A stretch of DNA of 64,000 nucleotides, from assembly GCF_003970675.1 (NCBI RefSeq), contig NZ_CP034562.1:4956001-5020000 (forward strand). Reading direction: 5' to 3'. A program made the translations under genes and the position numbers. The notes beneath the pieces were generated by a model. The model saw only the letters and a list, made by a program, of their open reading frames with translations. It did no database searches and was not told the origin of the DNA. The stretch comes from Flammeovirga pectinis. GTDB taxonomy: Bacteria > Bacteroidota > Bacteroidia > Cytophagales > Flammeovirgaceae. Below, in pieces: positions 1-8,935 of this stretch. Each line of letters starts with the position of its first letter. The first letter of the stretch is position 1.

Positions 1-2
1 GT

Positions 3-506
3 GATATCTATCAAAATCAATGGGAAGAAAAATGGATTCTTTTTAAGAAATACATTGTAAAACATATATCCTGTAGATTAGTAGAGAAGGGTTTTAAACC
101 TACTCATAATATGATTAATTTCTTAAATGGTATTGATGATTTATTTGATGTGAAAATAGTATTAACATTAAAACCTTATGCTGAGCAGTTAACATTAAAT
201 TTCCCTCCATTATCGATAGGGAGATTATTTACTCATGAAAATATGATAAAGAATGAATTAGAATTTTCAGGTTGGTTTACGATTAAATCATTAAGTGTTG
301 AGTACTTGGTTCAAAAAAATATAAATCAAAAATCTATATCAAGTAATAGTCTAATAAAGTTGAATAAAACAGATTACAGTTCTTTTTCATCAGTGTCAAT
401 AACCAAGGAAAATATAATAAATTGGCAGTATATCCTTGAGGATTATCAATTTGGTTCAGATTCTATGTGGTTTCATTATTATATGAGAAATATGAAATCT
501 GTTTAA
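3..506 (+). CDS. Hypothetical protein, 5' end cut by window edge
   Basis: The reading frame has no stop from base 3 to the stop codon at 504-506. The ATG at 111 is therefore probably internal, and 36 further codons upstream read as ordinary protein (DIYQNQWEEKWILFKKYIVK and on). The visible part is about 167 residues, hydrophilic, rich in Ile, Asn, Lys and Ser. It has no obvious membrane segment or Cys motif. I do not recognise the family. It converges on alaS, with a shared terminator between them. The true start lies outside the window. Confidence 0.6.
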   Translation, partial: DIYQNQWEEKWILFKKYIVKHISCRLVEKGFKPTHNMINFLNGIDDLFDVKIVLTLKPYAEQLTLNFPPLSIGRLFTHENMIKNELEFSGWFTIKSLSVEYLVQKNINQKSISSNSLIKLNKTDYSSFSSVSITKENIINWQYILEDYQFGSDSMWFHYYMRNMKSV

Positions 507-530
507 ATATTTTTATAATAATCAATAACA

Positions 531-564
531 AAAACGGCCTCCCCAATTAAGGAAAGGCCGTTTT
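531..564. terminator. Bidirectional intrinsic terminator
   Basis: Perfect 10-bp stem AAAACGGCCT (531-540) with AGGCCGTTTT (555-564) and a 14-base loop. A/T runs on both sides let it serve the partial plus-strand gene and minus-strand alaS, which converge here. Confidence 0.9.
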
Positions 565-585
565 ATATTTTAAAAGAGGAGTTTA

Positions 586-3192
586 TTAAACTAACTCTTG
601 TGCTTTTACAACAACAGCGTCCAAACCAGTAATATCTTTACCACCCGCAGTAGCAAAGAAAGGTTGTCCACCTCCACCGCCTTTGATCTCCTTTGCAAGA
701 GCCTTAACGATATTTCCAGCATGTAAATCTTTCGCTTTCACAACTTCTTCATCGATCATAACTGCAACTTGAGGTTTCCCATCAACATTGGCTGCTAAGA
801 TTAAGAACATATTGTCTACAACTGCTTTTAAGTCGTAAGCTAATTGCTTTAAGCTTTGTGCATTTGGGACAGTTACTTTTTCAGCAATAAAGTTGTAACC
901 ATCTTTTGCAACAGCTTTAGAAGCTAATTCCGTTTTTACAGCTTGTAATTCTTTATTACGAAGTGTTTCTACTTCTTTAGATAAAGCAGCTTTTGTTTCT
1001 ACTAAATCGATAACAGATTTCTTAGGGTCTTTTGATTTTAAAAGCTCTTTGATCTCTTGTAATAAAGTAATCTGACCGTCTACAAATTCTTCAGCAGCAT
1101 CTGCAGTGATTGCCTCAATACGACGAACACCAGCAGCGACAGAAGATTCTGCAGTAATTTTTAATAAACCAATCTGACCAGTAGCAGTAACGTGAGTACC
1201 TCCACAAAGTTCTACAGAATAGTCTTTATCAAAAGTAATTACACGAACAAATTTACCGTATTTTTCACCAAATAAAGCAGTAGCACCCATGTCTTTTGCT
1301 TCATCAATTGGTACGTTGCGTTGCTCGTTTAAAGGAATATTCTGACGAATACGTTGGTTAACGATCTTTTCAATTTGTGCTAACTCCTCAGCTTCTACTT
1401 TTTGGAAGTGAGAGAAGTCAAAGCGTAAATGCTTATCGTTTACCAAAGAACCTTTTTGCGCTACGTGTTCACCCAATACCTCTTGCAATGCAGCGTGTAA
1501 TAAGTGTGTTGCAGAGTGGTTGTTCTCCGTTAATTGTCTACGGTGAGCATCTACTTTAGCCACTACAGGAGCAGAAGGATTACTTGGTAATTTATTAGCA
1601 AAATGAATAATCAAATCATTTTCTTTTTTAGTATCGAAAATGCTGATTGTTTCTTCGCCAGAAACTAAAATACCTTTATCACCAACTTGTCCACCACTTT
1701 CTGCATAGAAAGGAGTTTGATCAAGTACTAATTGAATAATTGTTTTCTTTTTCTCTGTTACTTCACGGTAACGCAAAATTTGAGCATCAGATTCTAAAAC
1801 ATCATAGCCTAAGAATTCAACTTCATCACCCTCGTTTACATCAATCCAATCTCCTTTTTCAGAAGCAGAATCAGCACGAGCTCTATCTTTTTGTTCTTTC
1901 ATTGCCGCATCGAAACCCGCTGTATCTACAGTGAATCCGTTTTCAGAAGCAATTAGTTCAGTTAAATCTAGAGGGAAGCCAAATGTATCGTATAAAGTAA
2001 ATGCTTCTTTACCTGCAATTACTTTGTCAGAACCATCCATTGCTTTCTGAAGAATTACTAACCCTTTTTCTAACGTACGTAAGAAAGCCGCTTCTTCTTG
2101 CATCACAACTTTCTTGATAAAATCTGCTTGAGAGATTAACTCAGGGAAGATTTCGTCAAATTGTTCAGAAAGAATATCAACTAACTCGTACATGAACGGT
2201 TTAGTGAATCCTAAGAATGTATAACCGTAACGAACAGCTCTACGAAGGATACGACGAATTACGTAACCTGCTTTGTTGTTCGAAGGTAATTGACCATCAG
2301 CGATAGCAAAAGAAATTGCACGGATGTGGTCAGAAATTACACGAATTGCAATATCGATTTTCTCATCTTCACCATATACCTTACCAGATTTAGCTGCTAA
2401 AGATTGGATCATTGGTTGGAAAACGTCTGTATCGTAGTTTGATTCTTTCTTCTGAATCGCCATACATAAACGTTCGAATCCCATACCTGTATCGATATGT
2501 TTGTTTGGAAGAGAAATTAAAGAACCGTCTGCTTTTCTATTGAATTGCATAAATACAAGGTTCCAGATTTCTACTACTAATGGGTGGTCTTCGTTTACTA
2601 AAGTTAAGCCATTAACTTTTGCTCTTTCTTCATCGTTACGAAGGTCAATATGGATTTCAGAACAAGGACCACAAGGACCAGTTTCTCCCATTTCCCAGAA
2701 GTTATCTTTTTTATTGGCAGGGATAATTCGATCTTCATCAATTAAACCTTTCCAAATATCAATAGCTTCTTGATCTAGTTCAGTACCGTCTTCTTTATCG
2801 CCTTCGAATACTGAAACATATAATCTATCTTTTGGTAGACCGTAAACTTCTGTAAGAAGTTCCCAAGCCCACTCAATAGCTTCTTTCTTAAAATAATCTC
2901 CAAAAGACCAGTTACCTAGCATTTCGAACATAGTGTGGTGGTAAGTATCAATACCTACTTCCTCTAAATCGTTGTGCTTTCCAGATACACGTAAACATTT
3001 TTGAGTATCTGTTACACGTGTATTCTCGGCGGCTTTATTTCCTAAGAAATAATCTTTGAACTGATTCATACCTGCGTTGGTAAACATCAAGGTAGGATCG
3101 TTTTTAATCACAAGTGGTGCCGAAGGAACGATGGCGTGCTGCTTGCTCTGGAAGAATTCCAGGAACGTGCGGCGAATACTTTTTGCGTCCAT
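586..3192 (-). CDS. alaS: Alanyl-tRNA synthetase
   Basis: Charges tRNA-Ala with alanine in the cytoplasm; a class II aminoacyl-tRNA synthetase with its own editing domain. The 868 residues are close to the usual 870-880. The N-terminal catalytic part begins MDAKSIRRTFLEFFQSK and contains the motif region PTLMFTNAGMNQFKDYFLG. The editing domain carries the zinc ligands H559-x3-H563 (HSATH) and C663-x3-H667 (CGGTH). The C-terminal part ends with the glycine run KGGGGGQP typical of the C-Ala/DHHA1 domain. The ATG at 3192 fits the family N-terminus and lies about 48 bases downstream of a -7 box. The gene appears monocistronic and ends at a bidirectional terminator. Confidence 0.98.
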   Translation of the reverse strand: MDAKSIRRTFLEFFQSKQHAIVPSAPLVIKNDPTLMFTNAGMNQFKDYFLGNKAAENTRVTDTQKCLRVSGKHNDLEEVGIDTYHHTMFEMLGNWSFGDYFKKEAIEWAWELLTEVYGLPKDRLYVSVFEGDKEDGTELDQEAIDIWKGLIDEDRIIPANKKDNFWEMGETGPCGPCSEIHIDLRNDEERAKVNGLTLVNEDHPLVVEIWNLVFMQFNRKADGSLISLPNKHIDTGMGFERLCMAIQKKESNYDTDVFQPMIQSLAAKSGKVYGEDEKIDIAIRVISDHIRAISFAIADGQLPSNNKAGYVIRRILRRAVRYGYTFLGFTKPFMYELVDILSEQFDEIFPELISQADFIKKVVMQEEAAFLRTLEKGLVILQKAMDGSDKVIAGKEAFTLYDTFGFPLDLTELIASENGFTVDTAGFDAAMKEQKDRARADSASEKGDWIDVNEGDEVEFLGYDVLESDAQILRYREVTEKKKTIIQLVLDQTPFYAESGGQVGDKGILVSGEETISIFDTKKENDLIIHFANKLPSNPSAPVVAKVDAHRRQLTENNHSATHLLHAALQEVLGEHVAQKGSLVNDKHLRFDFSHFQKVEAEELAQIEKIVNQRIRQNIPLNEQRNVPIDEAKDMGATALFGEKYGKFVRVITFDKDYSVELCGGTHVTATGQIGLLKITAESSVAAGVRRIEAITADAAEEFVDGQITLLQEIKELLKSKDPKKSVIDLVETKAALSKEVETLRNKELQAVKTELASKAVAKDGYNFIAEKVTVPNAQSLKQLAYDLKAVVDNMFLILAANVDGKPQVAVMIDEEVVKAKDLHAGNIVKALAKEIKGGGGGQPFFATAGGKDITGLDAVVVKAQELV

Positions 3193-3240
3193 GTATATCT
3201 CTCTACTGAGTAATTTTAAAAATTTTATTTTTTAACGGTG

Positions 3241-3248
3241 CAAAAATA
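3241..3248 (-). promoter_or_regulatory. Probable -7 promoter box of alaS
   Basis: The minus strand reads TATTTTTG, an exact match to the Bacteroidota -7 consensus TAnnTTTG, 49 bases before the alaS ATG. No convincing -33 TTTG at 19-21 bases is visible, so support comes from the -7 box and position only. Confidence 0.45.
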
Positions 3249-3345
3249 AGATAAATATCCAATCTATATAATAATGTATCTTATGTATATGCTGATAATA
3301 AGGTTCTTTTAAGAAAATAATAAAGATTTTGCATCAGTTTTATAC

Positions 3346-3380
3346 AAAAAGAGGAATAAACCGTTTCAGATTTATTCCTC
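3346..3380 (-). terminator. Intrinsic terminator of the small exported-protein gene
   Basis: Perfect 10-bp inverted repeat GAGGAATAAA (3351-3360) / TTTATTCCTC (3371-3380). On the minus strand it is followed by TTTTT (3350-3346). It lies 25 bases past the stop of the gene at 3406-3750. Confidence 0.85.
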
Positions 3381-3405
3381 TAAGAAATTTTTGGTTGTGT
3401 ATTCA

Positions 3406-3750
3406 TTAATGTGAATTGTAAATATTTAAGATTAATTCTCTAATGATCATTCCTAATTGCTTTGAATCAGAATTTATAATTACCCAACCGTATTTATTAA
3501 ATTGTTGAGTAACAAGAAGGGTTTTATCACCTTTTGTAAAAAGAAGAACTTCAGCCCCTCCAACGTTTAATGTGGAAGACTTTTGATATCCCTTTGTAAT
3601 CGTAGTAATATCAACTTTTAAATCTCCTTTAGTAATAATATTCTCTACATTGCTAAATTTACTTTTAACGTGAATGTACTTTCTATTATCAGCCAAGGTA
3701 AAGTTAAATGCTATAATTGTGATATAAATACTGAGAAGTAGGTTTTTCAT
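3406..3750 (-). CDS. Small exported hypothetical protein
   Basis: The 114 residues begin MKNLLLSIYITIIAFNFTLA, a clear Sec signal peptide with probable cleavage after LA near residue 20. The roughly 93-residue mature part is hydrophilic and has alternating beta-like stretches (KSKFSNVENIITKGD, STLNVGGAEVLLFTKGDKTLLVTQQ). It has no Cys, so it is not a lipoprotein. It stands alone: alaS lies downstream across a terminator and the GH14 gene is divergent. I do not recognise the family. Own terminator, signal peptide and normal composition support a real gene. Confidence 0.7.
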   Translation of the reverse strand: MKNLLLSIYITIIAFNFTLADNRKYIHVKSKFSNVENIITKGDLKVDITTITKGYQKSSTLNVGGAEVLLFTKGDKTLLVTQQFNKYGWVIINSDSKQLGMIIRELILNIYNSH

Positions 3751-3980
3751 ATTATTAAATCGTTTTTTCTTACTTTTAAAACAATTGAAATCACGACTAC
3801 GCTAGAAGTATTTAGGGTGTTTAACTTTCATGTTCAATTGTTTACATTTTCATTAGTAAATGTATTGATTCTTATAAGAGTATGATTTTTATAAATAAAT
3901 TATAGACTTCTATTGAAGTGATATTGTTAGTATTTAGATATATAAAAGAGGTGGTTTTTTTGTAATAAATCAGTGGTCTC

Positions 3981-4020
3981 TTGATTTGAAAAAATCTTCA
4001 CTATATTTGTTGCACAACAA
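3981..4020 (+). promoter_or_regulatory. Promoter of the GH14 gene with overlapping inverted repeat
   Basis: TTG (3981-3983), 18 bases, then TATATTTG (4002-4009) match the Bacteroidota -33/-7 promoter. An inverted repeat TTGTTG-CA-CAACAA (4007-4020) overlaps the end of the -7 box and the expected transcription start, a natural operator position. The leader would be about 125 bases. The rest of the 391-base gap 3751-4141 is AT-rich and I see nothing else in it. Confidence 0.6.
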
Positions 4021-4141
4021 AGCATCTCATAATGTGCGTTTTTAAACTTGATGGAGAGGATAGAGAATTCAGAATAATATTTGTAACTTCTCTTAACAAA
4101 CCCTTTATCAAGGTATTACTAACAAATTATATCATAATAAA

Positions 4142-6850
4142 ATGAAGACTTTTGAAGTCCGTTTACCATATTCTATCTTAGAGCCAGACACTTGTTTTTC
4201 TACGAATGATCCAGATTGGACAGAGTTAGAGAAGTGGATTATTCGAGGTAAAAAAATAGGAATAAATACTGTATTAGTACCAATTTTATGGAAACTTGTA
4301 GAAGGAGAAGGTAAAGCTTCTGACAATACAGCTCATCATATACAGTATAATTGGATATACTACAGAAGTATGATTAATAAACTCGTAGAACACGATATAA
4401 AAATTGTGGTCGAGTTTAATTTTCAGATGATCAATAATTACGAAGAGAATTACTTATGTACTTTACCAGATTGGCTATGGGGAAAACTCATGGAAGACAA
4501 CGAGGAAATTAAGTACTTAAGTCAGCTTAAATATGTAAATAAAGGTGGAGGTAGTGCGCAAGAATCTGTTTCTTTATGGGCAGACCATTATGTACTTCCT
4601 TACTACGAAGAATTAGTTAGATCTTTCAAACATAATTTTTCAGATATATCAGGACGATTTATTAGGATGCTTATTTCTACAACTCCGCAAGGAGAATTAA
4701 GCTACCCCATTAATGAATGTGCTTTCCCTAGAAGAAACATGCAATGTTATTCTCCTACAGCAATGGAGGATTTTGACAATTATGTTCGAGAAAAATATGG
4801 AGATTATATCTCTGCAGGAAAAAAGTGGGGAGTAGAAATAATAGATAAGGAAAGCTTATTTGTTTATTTTAAAGAGAATGATGTACTCCAAGGGCGTATG
4901 TATTACGATACATTGTATGGAAATGATGTTACAGAATGGTATAACCACTCTTTAACAAACCATGGAAATAAGTTATTACATATTCTTCAGAATGTATTTT
5001 CTGATGGTGGCTTTGAAGGGTCAAGATTATGTATACGTTTATCTTCTGCTTATGCAGAGAAGAACTTAAAAAATACACCTCACCTTACAGAAGTAGGAGG
5101 AGGGATATTATCATTGAGTAAAAAAGTTGATGTTAAGAAAGCATACACTACTTCTCTAGATGATTTATCAGTAGGTATAGATAGAGGTCGTTTACGTTTT
5201 ATTATCCCTACAAAAAGTAGAACAGAGTATAAATCTGATTCAGAATACGCATTAAAATTAAAACATCTGTTGGAGTTTGGTGATGCTGATAATATTAGTT
5301 TCATCTTAGAAAATTCATCAACAGAAGGAATAAACTCTCACGTAATATGGGATACGTCTGAAGAATGGTTATTTAGAAATCATAGCTTACATGGTTTGAT
5401 TGTAAATAACATGAAGGCGTTATTTGATACTACAGGTACTGGTAGCGCTCGTTTAGGAGAGCTAATCAGAAAAGTGAAGTTTAAGGATGATCATATTGAA
5501 AGAAAACAAAAATCTTTCCGTGTGATGGGACCACTTCATGTAAAAACACACAATGCAAAAAGATTACTTCAAGATCAGGATTGGATAACTGTTTCGAGAC
5601 AGTTAGATACAATGAGAGAAATTGGAGTAAGTGCAGTTTCTATAGATATTTGGTGGGGATTAGTAGAAGGTCGTCAGTCTAATGAATTTGATTGGGTATA
5701 CTATGATAACATGGTAAAACTAATTGAATCTAAAGGATTAAATTGGGTGCCAATATTATCATTCCACCAAGCAGGAGGTAACGTAAACGATGATTTTACA
5801 CAAATGATTCCACTTTGGATTTGGGGTAAAATTGTTGAAGAAAATTCGAACCTTAAATCGATAGAAGATTTACAATATGTTTCAGAAACAGGTGATGTAA
5901 GTGTCGAATATGTGTCTTTATGGGCAGATACTTATGTAATTCCTTACTACGAACGTTTTATGGAAGCATTTAAGCAACGCTATAAAAAGTATGCTTGGAT
6001 GACTGATGAAATTAATGTGAGTTTAGGACCTGCTGGTGAGTTAAGATATCCTTCTTATAACTCTCATGATTGGGGAGATTATCCTAACCGTGGTACATTA
6101 CAATGCTATAGTAGACTAGCAGTAGAAGATTTTCAGCGTCATATTGTAAATATCTACGGTAGTTTAGATTACATAAATGAGGTTTGGCATACAGCGTACG
6201 AGTCAGCAGAAGAAATTCCAATGCCTGATGCAGATGAGTTATTTAAAAATAATAATTATTCTACATCACGTTACGGGCTAGATTTCTTTAATTGGTACAA
6301 CGAAAGCCTTGCTAAGCATGGAAATAAAGTAATTAGAAGAGCAACAGAAATCTTTAACGATGAGTTTGAAAATGTACCTGTAGGTTTTAAAATGCCTGGT
6401 ATTCACTGGTTAATTAGTGATCCTAATCAACCCCGTGTAGCAGAAATTACTGCAGGTTTAATAGCTCCTTATCCGAATATTAATGCATCTGATCGTGATG
6501 AATATACGGAGATGTTAAAGAAAATTATAGATAAAGACTTTAAAGATAAAGTGGTACTTCACTTTACTTGTTTAGAAAAAATGAACAAGGATTGGGAAGG
6601 ATACTCTAGAGCTGAAGACCTTGTAATGTGGTTCTCTAATGCTGCTAAGAAATTAGACATTCAGGTAATGGGAGAAAATGCCCTTTACCATGAGTTGTAC
6701 TCAGACTCAGGATGGGAGCAAATAGAGAAAGCATTAACTCGTGCAAATACAAGTTATTCGGGGCTTACAATACTAAGAATGCAAAACTTATTCTCGGATA
6801 ATAACTTTGCCATTGAAAAATATGCAGAGTTAATCAATAAGTTGAGATAA
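4142..6850 (+). CDS. Tandem GH14 (beta-amylase family) protein, intracellular
   Basis: Beta-amylases release maltose from the non-reducing ends of alpha-1,4-glucans. The 902 residues hold two GH14-like halves, about 1-450 and 455-902. The C-terminal half keeps the family signatures: IDIWWGLVEG (501-510), FHQAGGNVND (541-550), GPAGELRYPSY with the likely acid Glu633, MPGIHW (751-756), HFTC (807-810) and GENAL with the likely base Glu845. The N-terminal half keeps the fold markers and both Glu positions (QGELSYP Glu185; LENSS Glu390), but VPILWKLVEG replaces the Asp strand, EFNFQMINN replaces the FHQAGGN loop, and the GIHW and FTC elements are missing. It is probably a non-catalytic or altered copy. 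No signal peptide is present, so it is probably cytoplasmic, acting on glycogen-like glucan. An AraC regulator follows after a terminator. GH14 is firm; activity of each half is inferred. Confidence 0.88.
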   Translation: MKTFEVRLPYSILEPDTCFSTNDPDWTELEKWIIRGKKIGINTVLVPILWKLVEGEGKASDNTAHHIQYNWIYYRSMINKLVEHDIKIVVEFNFQMINNYEENYLCTLPDWLWGKLMEDNEEIKYLSQLKYVNKGGGSAQESVSLWADHYVLPYYEELVRSFKHNFSDISGRFIRMLISTTPQGELSYPINECAFPRRNMQCYSPTAMEDFDNYVREKYGDYISAGKKWGVEIIDKESLFVYFKENDVLQGRMYYDTLYGNDVTEWYNHSLTNHGNKLLHILQNVFSDGGFEGSRLCIRLSSAYAEKNLKNTPHLTEVGGGILSLSKKVDVKKAYTTSLDDLSVGIDRGRLRFIIPTKSRTEYKSDSEYALKLKHLLEFGDADNISFILENSSTEGINSHVIWDTSEEWLFRNHSLHGLIVNNMKALFDTTGTGSARLGELIRKVKFKDDHIERKQKSFRVMGPLHVKTHNAKRLLQDQDWITVSRQLDTMREIGVSAVSIDIWWGLVEGRQSNEFDWVYYDNMVKLIESKGLNWVPILSFHQAGGNVNDDFTQMIPLWIWGKIVEENSNLKSIEDLQYVSETGDVSVEYVSLWADTYVIPYYERFMEAFKQRYKKYAWMTDEINVSLGPAGELRYPSYNSHDWGDYPNRGTLQCYSRLAVEDFQRHIVNIYGSLDYINEVWHTAYESAEEIPMPDADELFKNNNYSTSRYGLDFFNWYNESLAKHGNKVIRRATEIFNDEFENVPVGFKMPGIHWLISDPNQPRVAEITAGLIAPYPNINASDRDEYTEMLKKIIDKDFKDKVVLHFTCLEKMNKDWEGYSRAEDLVMWFSNAAKKLDIQVMGENALYHELYSDSGWEQIEKALTRANTSYSGLTILRMQNLFSDNNFAIEKYAELINKLR

Positions 6851-6871
6851 GAAACTTTATAACAATAGAAA

Positions 6872-6913
6872 GAAACCACCATTAATCAATGTATTAGTGG
6901 TGGTTTCTTTTTA
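6872..6913 (+). terminator. Intrinsic terminator after the GH14 gene
   Basis: GAAACCACCA (6872-6881) pairs with TGGTGGTTTC (6898-6907), the stem is partly extended by the flanking TTAAT/ATTAG, and TTTTT follows. It lies 22 bases past the stop. Confidence 0.9.
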
Positions 6914-6967
6914 TCTTCATAGTGTTAAACATTATAGAAATAATTGATATGTAGCGGCGTATAACTC

Positions 6968-6996
6968 TTTGATTAGTAGTTTAAAGTATACTCTTG
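6968..6996 (+). promoter_or_regulatory. Probable promoter of the AraC-type regulator
   Basis: TTTG (6968-6971), 17 bases, then TACTCTTG (6989-6996), one base off TAnnTTTG. The box covers a possible TTG start at 6994, which argues that translation begins at the ATG 7054 instead. Confidence 0.45.
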
Positions 6997-7053
6997 CTAT
7001 TATTATCAATTAAAGTTTTAGAATTAAGCAATTACAAAGAATATAGATATACT

Positions 7054-8049
7054 ATGGAAGTATCACCTTTTCAGTCAGCCTTAGAATCTTGGGCAAAAAT
7101 ATTTGAAGGAAAATTAACAGACAATACTATAAAGTTTGATAATGCTCTAGGAAAAGGAACTATTAAGGGTTTTCAGTGTAATGAATATATAGAAGTATTT
7201 TGTTTTAAATTTCACCTAAAACAAAAGATCACTACATCAGGAAAAAAATTAAGCGAAATAGCGGAATTTAGACCAATATTCTTTGGAGATCCAGATGGTA
7301 ATAAAACTCTTGGTATTGAGCAGGATCAAGATAATGAACTTGATGAAGTAACTGTAGAGAATTTCCCAATACTTACACAAGGGGTTTTTGCTACAAATAG
7401 TAAAGACTCAATGACATGGGATTTTAACCCGAATAGAGATATTCATTTTATATCAATTAGAATAAAAGACTCGCATTTTAAGGAGTTAATCAAAAAGTCT
7501 CCGAATGTAGAAAAGATTTTTAGCGATGAAAAGTCTTATTACATCTTCGAAGAGTTTGATCCAATAATGCATGGTATGTTTTGGCGTATCTATACTTTTA
7601 AAGAAGATGAAGTCTTTCTAAATGAATTAGTACATGCGTGTGCACTCCATTTATTGGCTGTGTTCTTTTCTAAAATTCATGAACGAGAAGAATTATTAGA
7701 ATCGAATAAATACCCTATAAATACGAAAGCTGTTTTTATGGCTCGTACAATTCTAAAAAAAGAATTAAACAAGCAAATACATATTGATGATCTAGCAAGG
7801 GAATGCGGATTAAGTGCAAGTAGACTAAGAGCTTTATATAAACAGGTTTTTGGAATAACAATACATCAGTTTCATCAAAATGTTCGATTAGACGAAGCTA
7901 GAACCTTATTAAGAGGAGGTGAAAAGACAATGTCTATGATAGCCATGGATTTAGGGTTTTCTAGTGCAAGTCATTTCTCAGCAGCTTTTAAGAAGCAATT
8001 TGGTTACACACCAAGAGAGTTTAAGGACAATTTGAATATAAGTAGGTAA
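7054..8049 (+). CDS. AraC-family transcriptional regulator
   Basis: A DNA-binding regulator of 331 residues from the ATG at 7054. The frame is open back to a TTG at 6994, but that codon overlaps a -7 promoter box, so I prefer the ATG. The C-terminal AraC domain (about 226-325) shows both helix-turn-helix units: IHIDDLARECGLSASRLRAL (helix 1 region, 243-262) and MSMIAMDLGFSSASHFSAAF (helix 2 region), then the family ending KQFGYTPREF. The N-terminal 200 residues are an unassigned sensing domain. The arrangement resembles PchR-type regulators, though no ligand can be named. It follows the GH14 gene in the same direction but has its own promoter and terminator, so control of the GH14 gene is only a guess from adjacency. 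Confidence 0.9.
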   Translation: MEVSPFQSALESWAKIFEGKLTDNTIKFDNALGKGTIKGFQCNEYIEVFCFKFHLKQKITTSGKKLSEIAEFRPIFFGDPDGNKTLGIEQDQDNELDEVTVENFPILTQGVFATNSKDSMTWDFNPNRDIHFISIRIKDSHFKELIKKSPNVEKIFSDEKSYYIFEEFDPIMHGMFWRIYTFKEDEVFLNELVHACALHLLAVFFSKIHEREELLESNKYPINTKAVFMARTILKKELNKQIHIDDLARECGLSASRLRALYKQVFGITIHQFHQNVRLDEARTLLRGGEKTMSMIAMDLGFSSASHFSAAFKKQFGYTPREFKDNLNISR

Positions 8050-8072
8050 ATTTTTATATTAAATTATACTAT

Positions 8073-8108
8073 AAGGAGATGTGATTTTTCACATCTCCTT
8101 ATTTTTTA
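8073..8108 (+). terminator. Intrinsic terminator after the AraC-type regulator
   Basis: Perfect 11-bp stem AAGGAGATGTG (8073-8083) / CACATCTCCTT (8090-8100) with a 6-base loop, followed by ATTTTTTAT. Confidence 0.93.
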
Positions 8109-8203
8109 TACAAAAGTTATTTTCTGATGTTTTTTAGTCATTTAGTGAAATTTAACATAGGATGATCCCCGTTAATCTACCTATCACTTAATAAAAACAA
8201 AAA

Positions 8204-8896
8204 ATGAAAAAAATTAATTACATCGTTTTAGCTTTAGCATCATTATTCTCAATTACTTCTTGTAATACAAATGATGAATATCCAGATCAAGTTTCTGATT
8301 ATGATACAGTAATCACAAATAAAAATGCTGATTATGACGATAGCTACTCTACAGCAAAAACATTTAGCGTTCCAAATTATGTAGTACATATTGGAGAAGA
8401 ATCTTCAGAAGATTATCAATTAACATCTACAGATGAAATAATAATTAATGAGACAATTTCAGAAATGAAAGCGGCAGGTTACACTTTCATTCAAGAAAAT
8501 GAGACAGACAAACCTGACTTAGTAGTTCTTCCTTATTCTTTTGATAATACAGTTGTTGGTTCTATCACAGCATGGCCAACTTACGGTGACTGGGGTGGTT
8601 ACTGGGGCGGCTATTGGGGTGGCTACTGGGGTTGGAATGATATGTATCCAATGGGTGGTTATCCTTACTACGGTGGTTATCCAATGACATCTTATTATTC
8701 TTACGATCAAGGTACTGTGATTTTAGAGATGGTAGACAATAGAGAAACAGTTGTGACAGATGGCGAAAATCAGGTTCCAGTAATTTGGCAAGGCATTTTA
8801 AATGGTACTGAAACAAACTTAGTAGATAATCAAAACCGTATAAAAAGTGGTATTGATCAAATGTTTATCCAATCTCCATACATCTTAGCAAACTAA
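8204..8896 (+). CDS. DUF4136-type lipoprotein with Gly-Tyr-Trp repeat
   Basis: Predicted membrane-anchored lipoprotein of 230 residues. The N-terminus MKKINYIVLALASLFSITSC is a type II signal peptide with lipobox Cys20. The region around ADYDDSYSTAKTFSVPNYV and the later DLVVLPYSF match the general plan of DUF4136 proteins, whose role is unknown. A low-complexity insert at residues 130-161 repeats the unit GGYW three times and continues with GGYPYYGGYP. At DNA level the repeat spans about 8592-8632. The next gene, 39 bases on, encodes an outer-membrane barrel protein. Both share one downstream terminator and are probably co-transcribed, suggesting a joint envelope role. Confidence 0.82.
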   Translation: MKKINYIVLALASLFSITSCNTNDEYPDQVSDYDTVITNKNADYDDSYSTAKTFSVPNYVVHIGEESSEDYQLTSTDEIIINETISEMKAAGYTFIQENETDKPDLVVLPYSFDNTVVGSITAWPTYGDWGGYWGGYWGGYWGWNDMYPMGGYPYYGGYPMTSYYSYDQGTVILEMVDNRETVVTDGENQVPVIWQGILNGTETNLVDNQNRIKSGIDQMFIQSPYILAN

Positions 8897-8935
8897 TTTA
8901 TAGCCAACTTTAAAACATTAAAAACATTTATTATT

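Noticed and set aside
1377..2773. Open frames on the plus strand within alaS
   Set aside because: Antisense shadows of a conserved gene without family similarity.
6994..7053. TTG start adding 20 residues to the AraC-type regulator
   Set aside because: It overlaps a -7 promoter box, and the added residues have no counterpart in the family pattern; ATG 7054 preferred.
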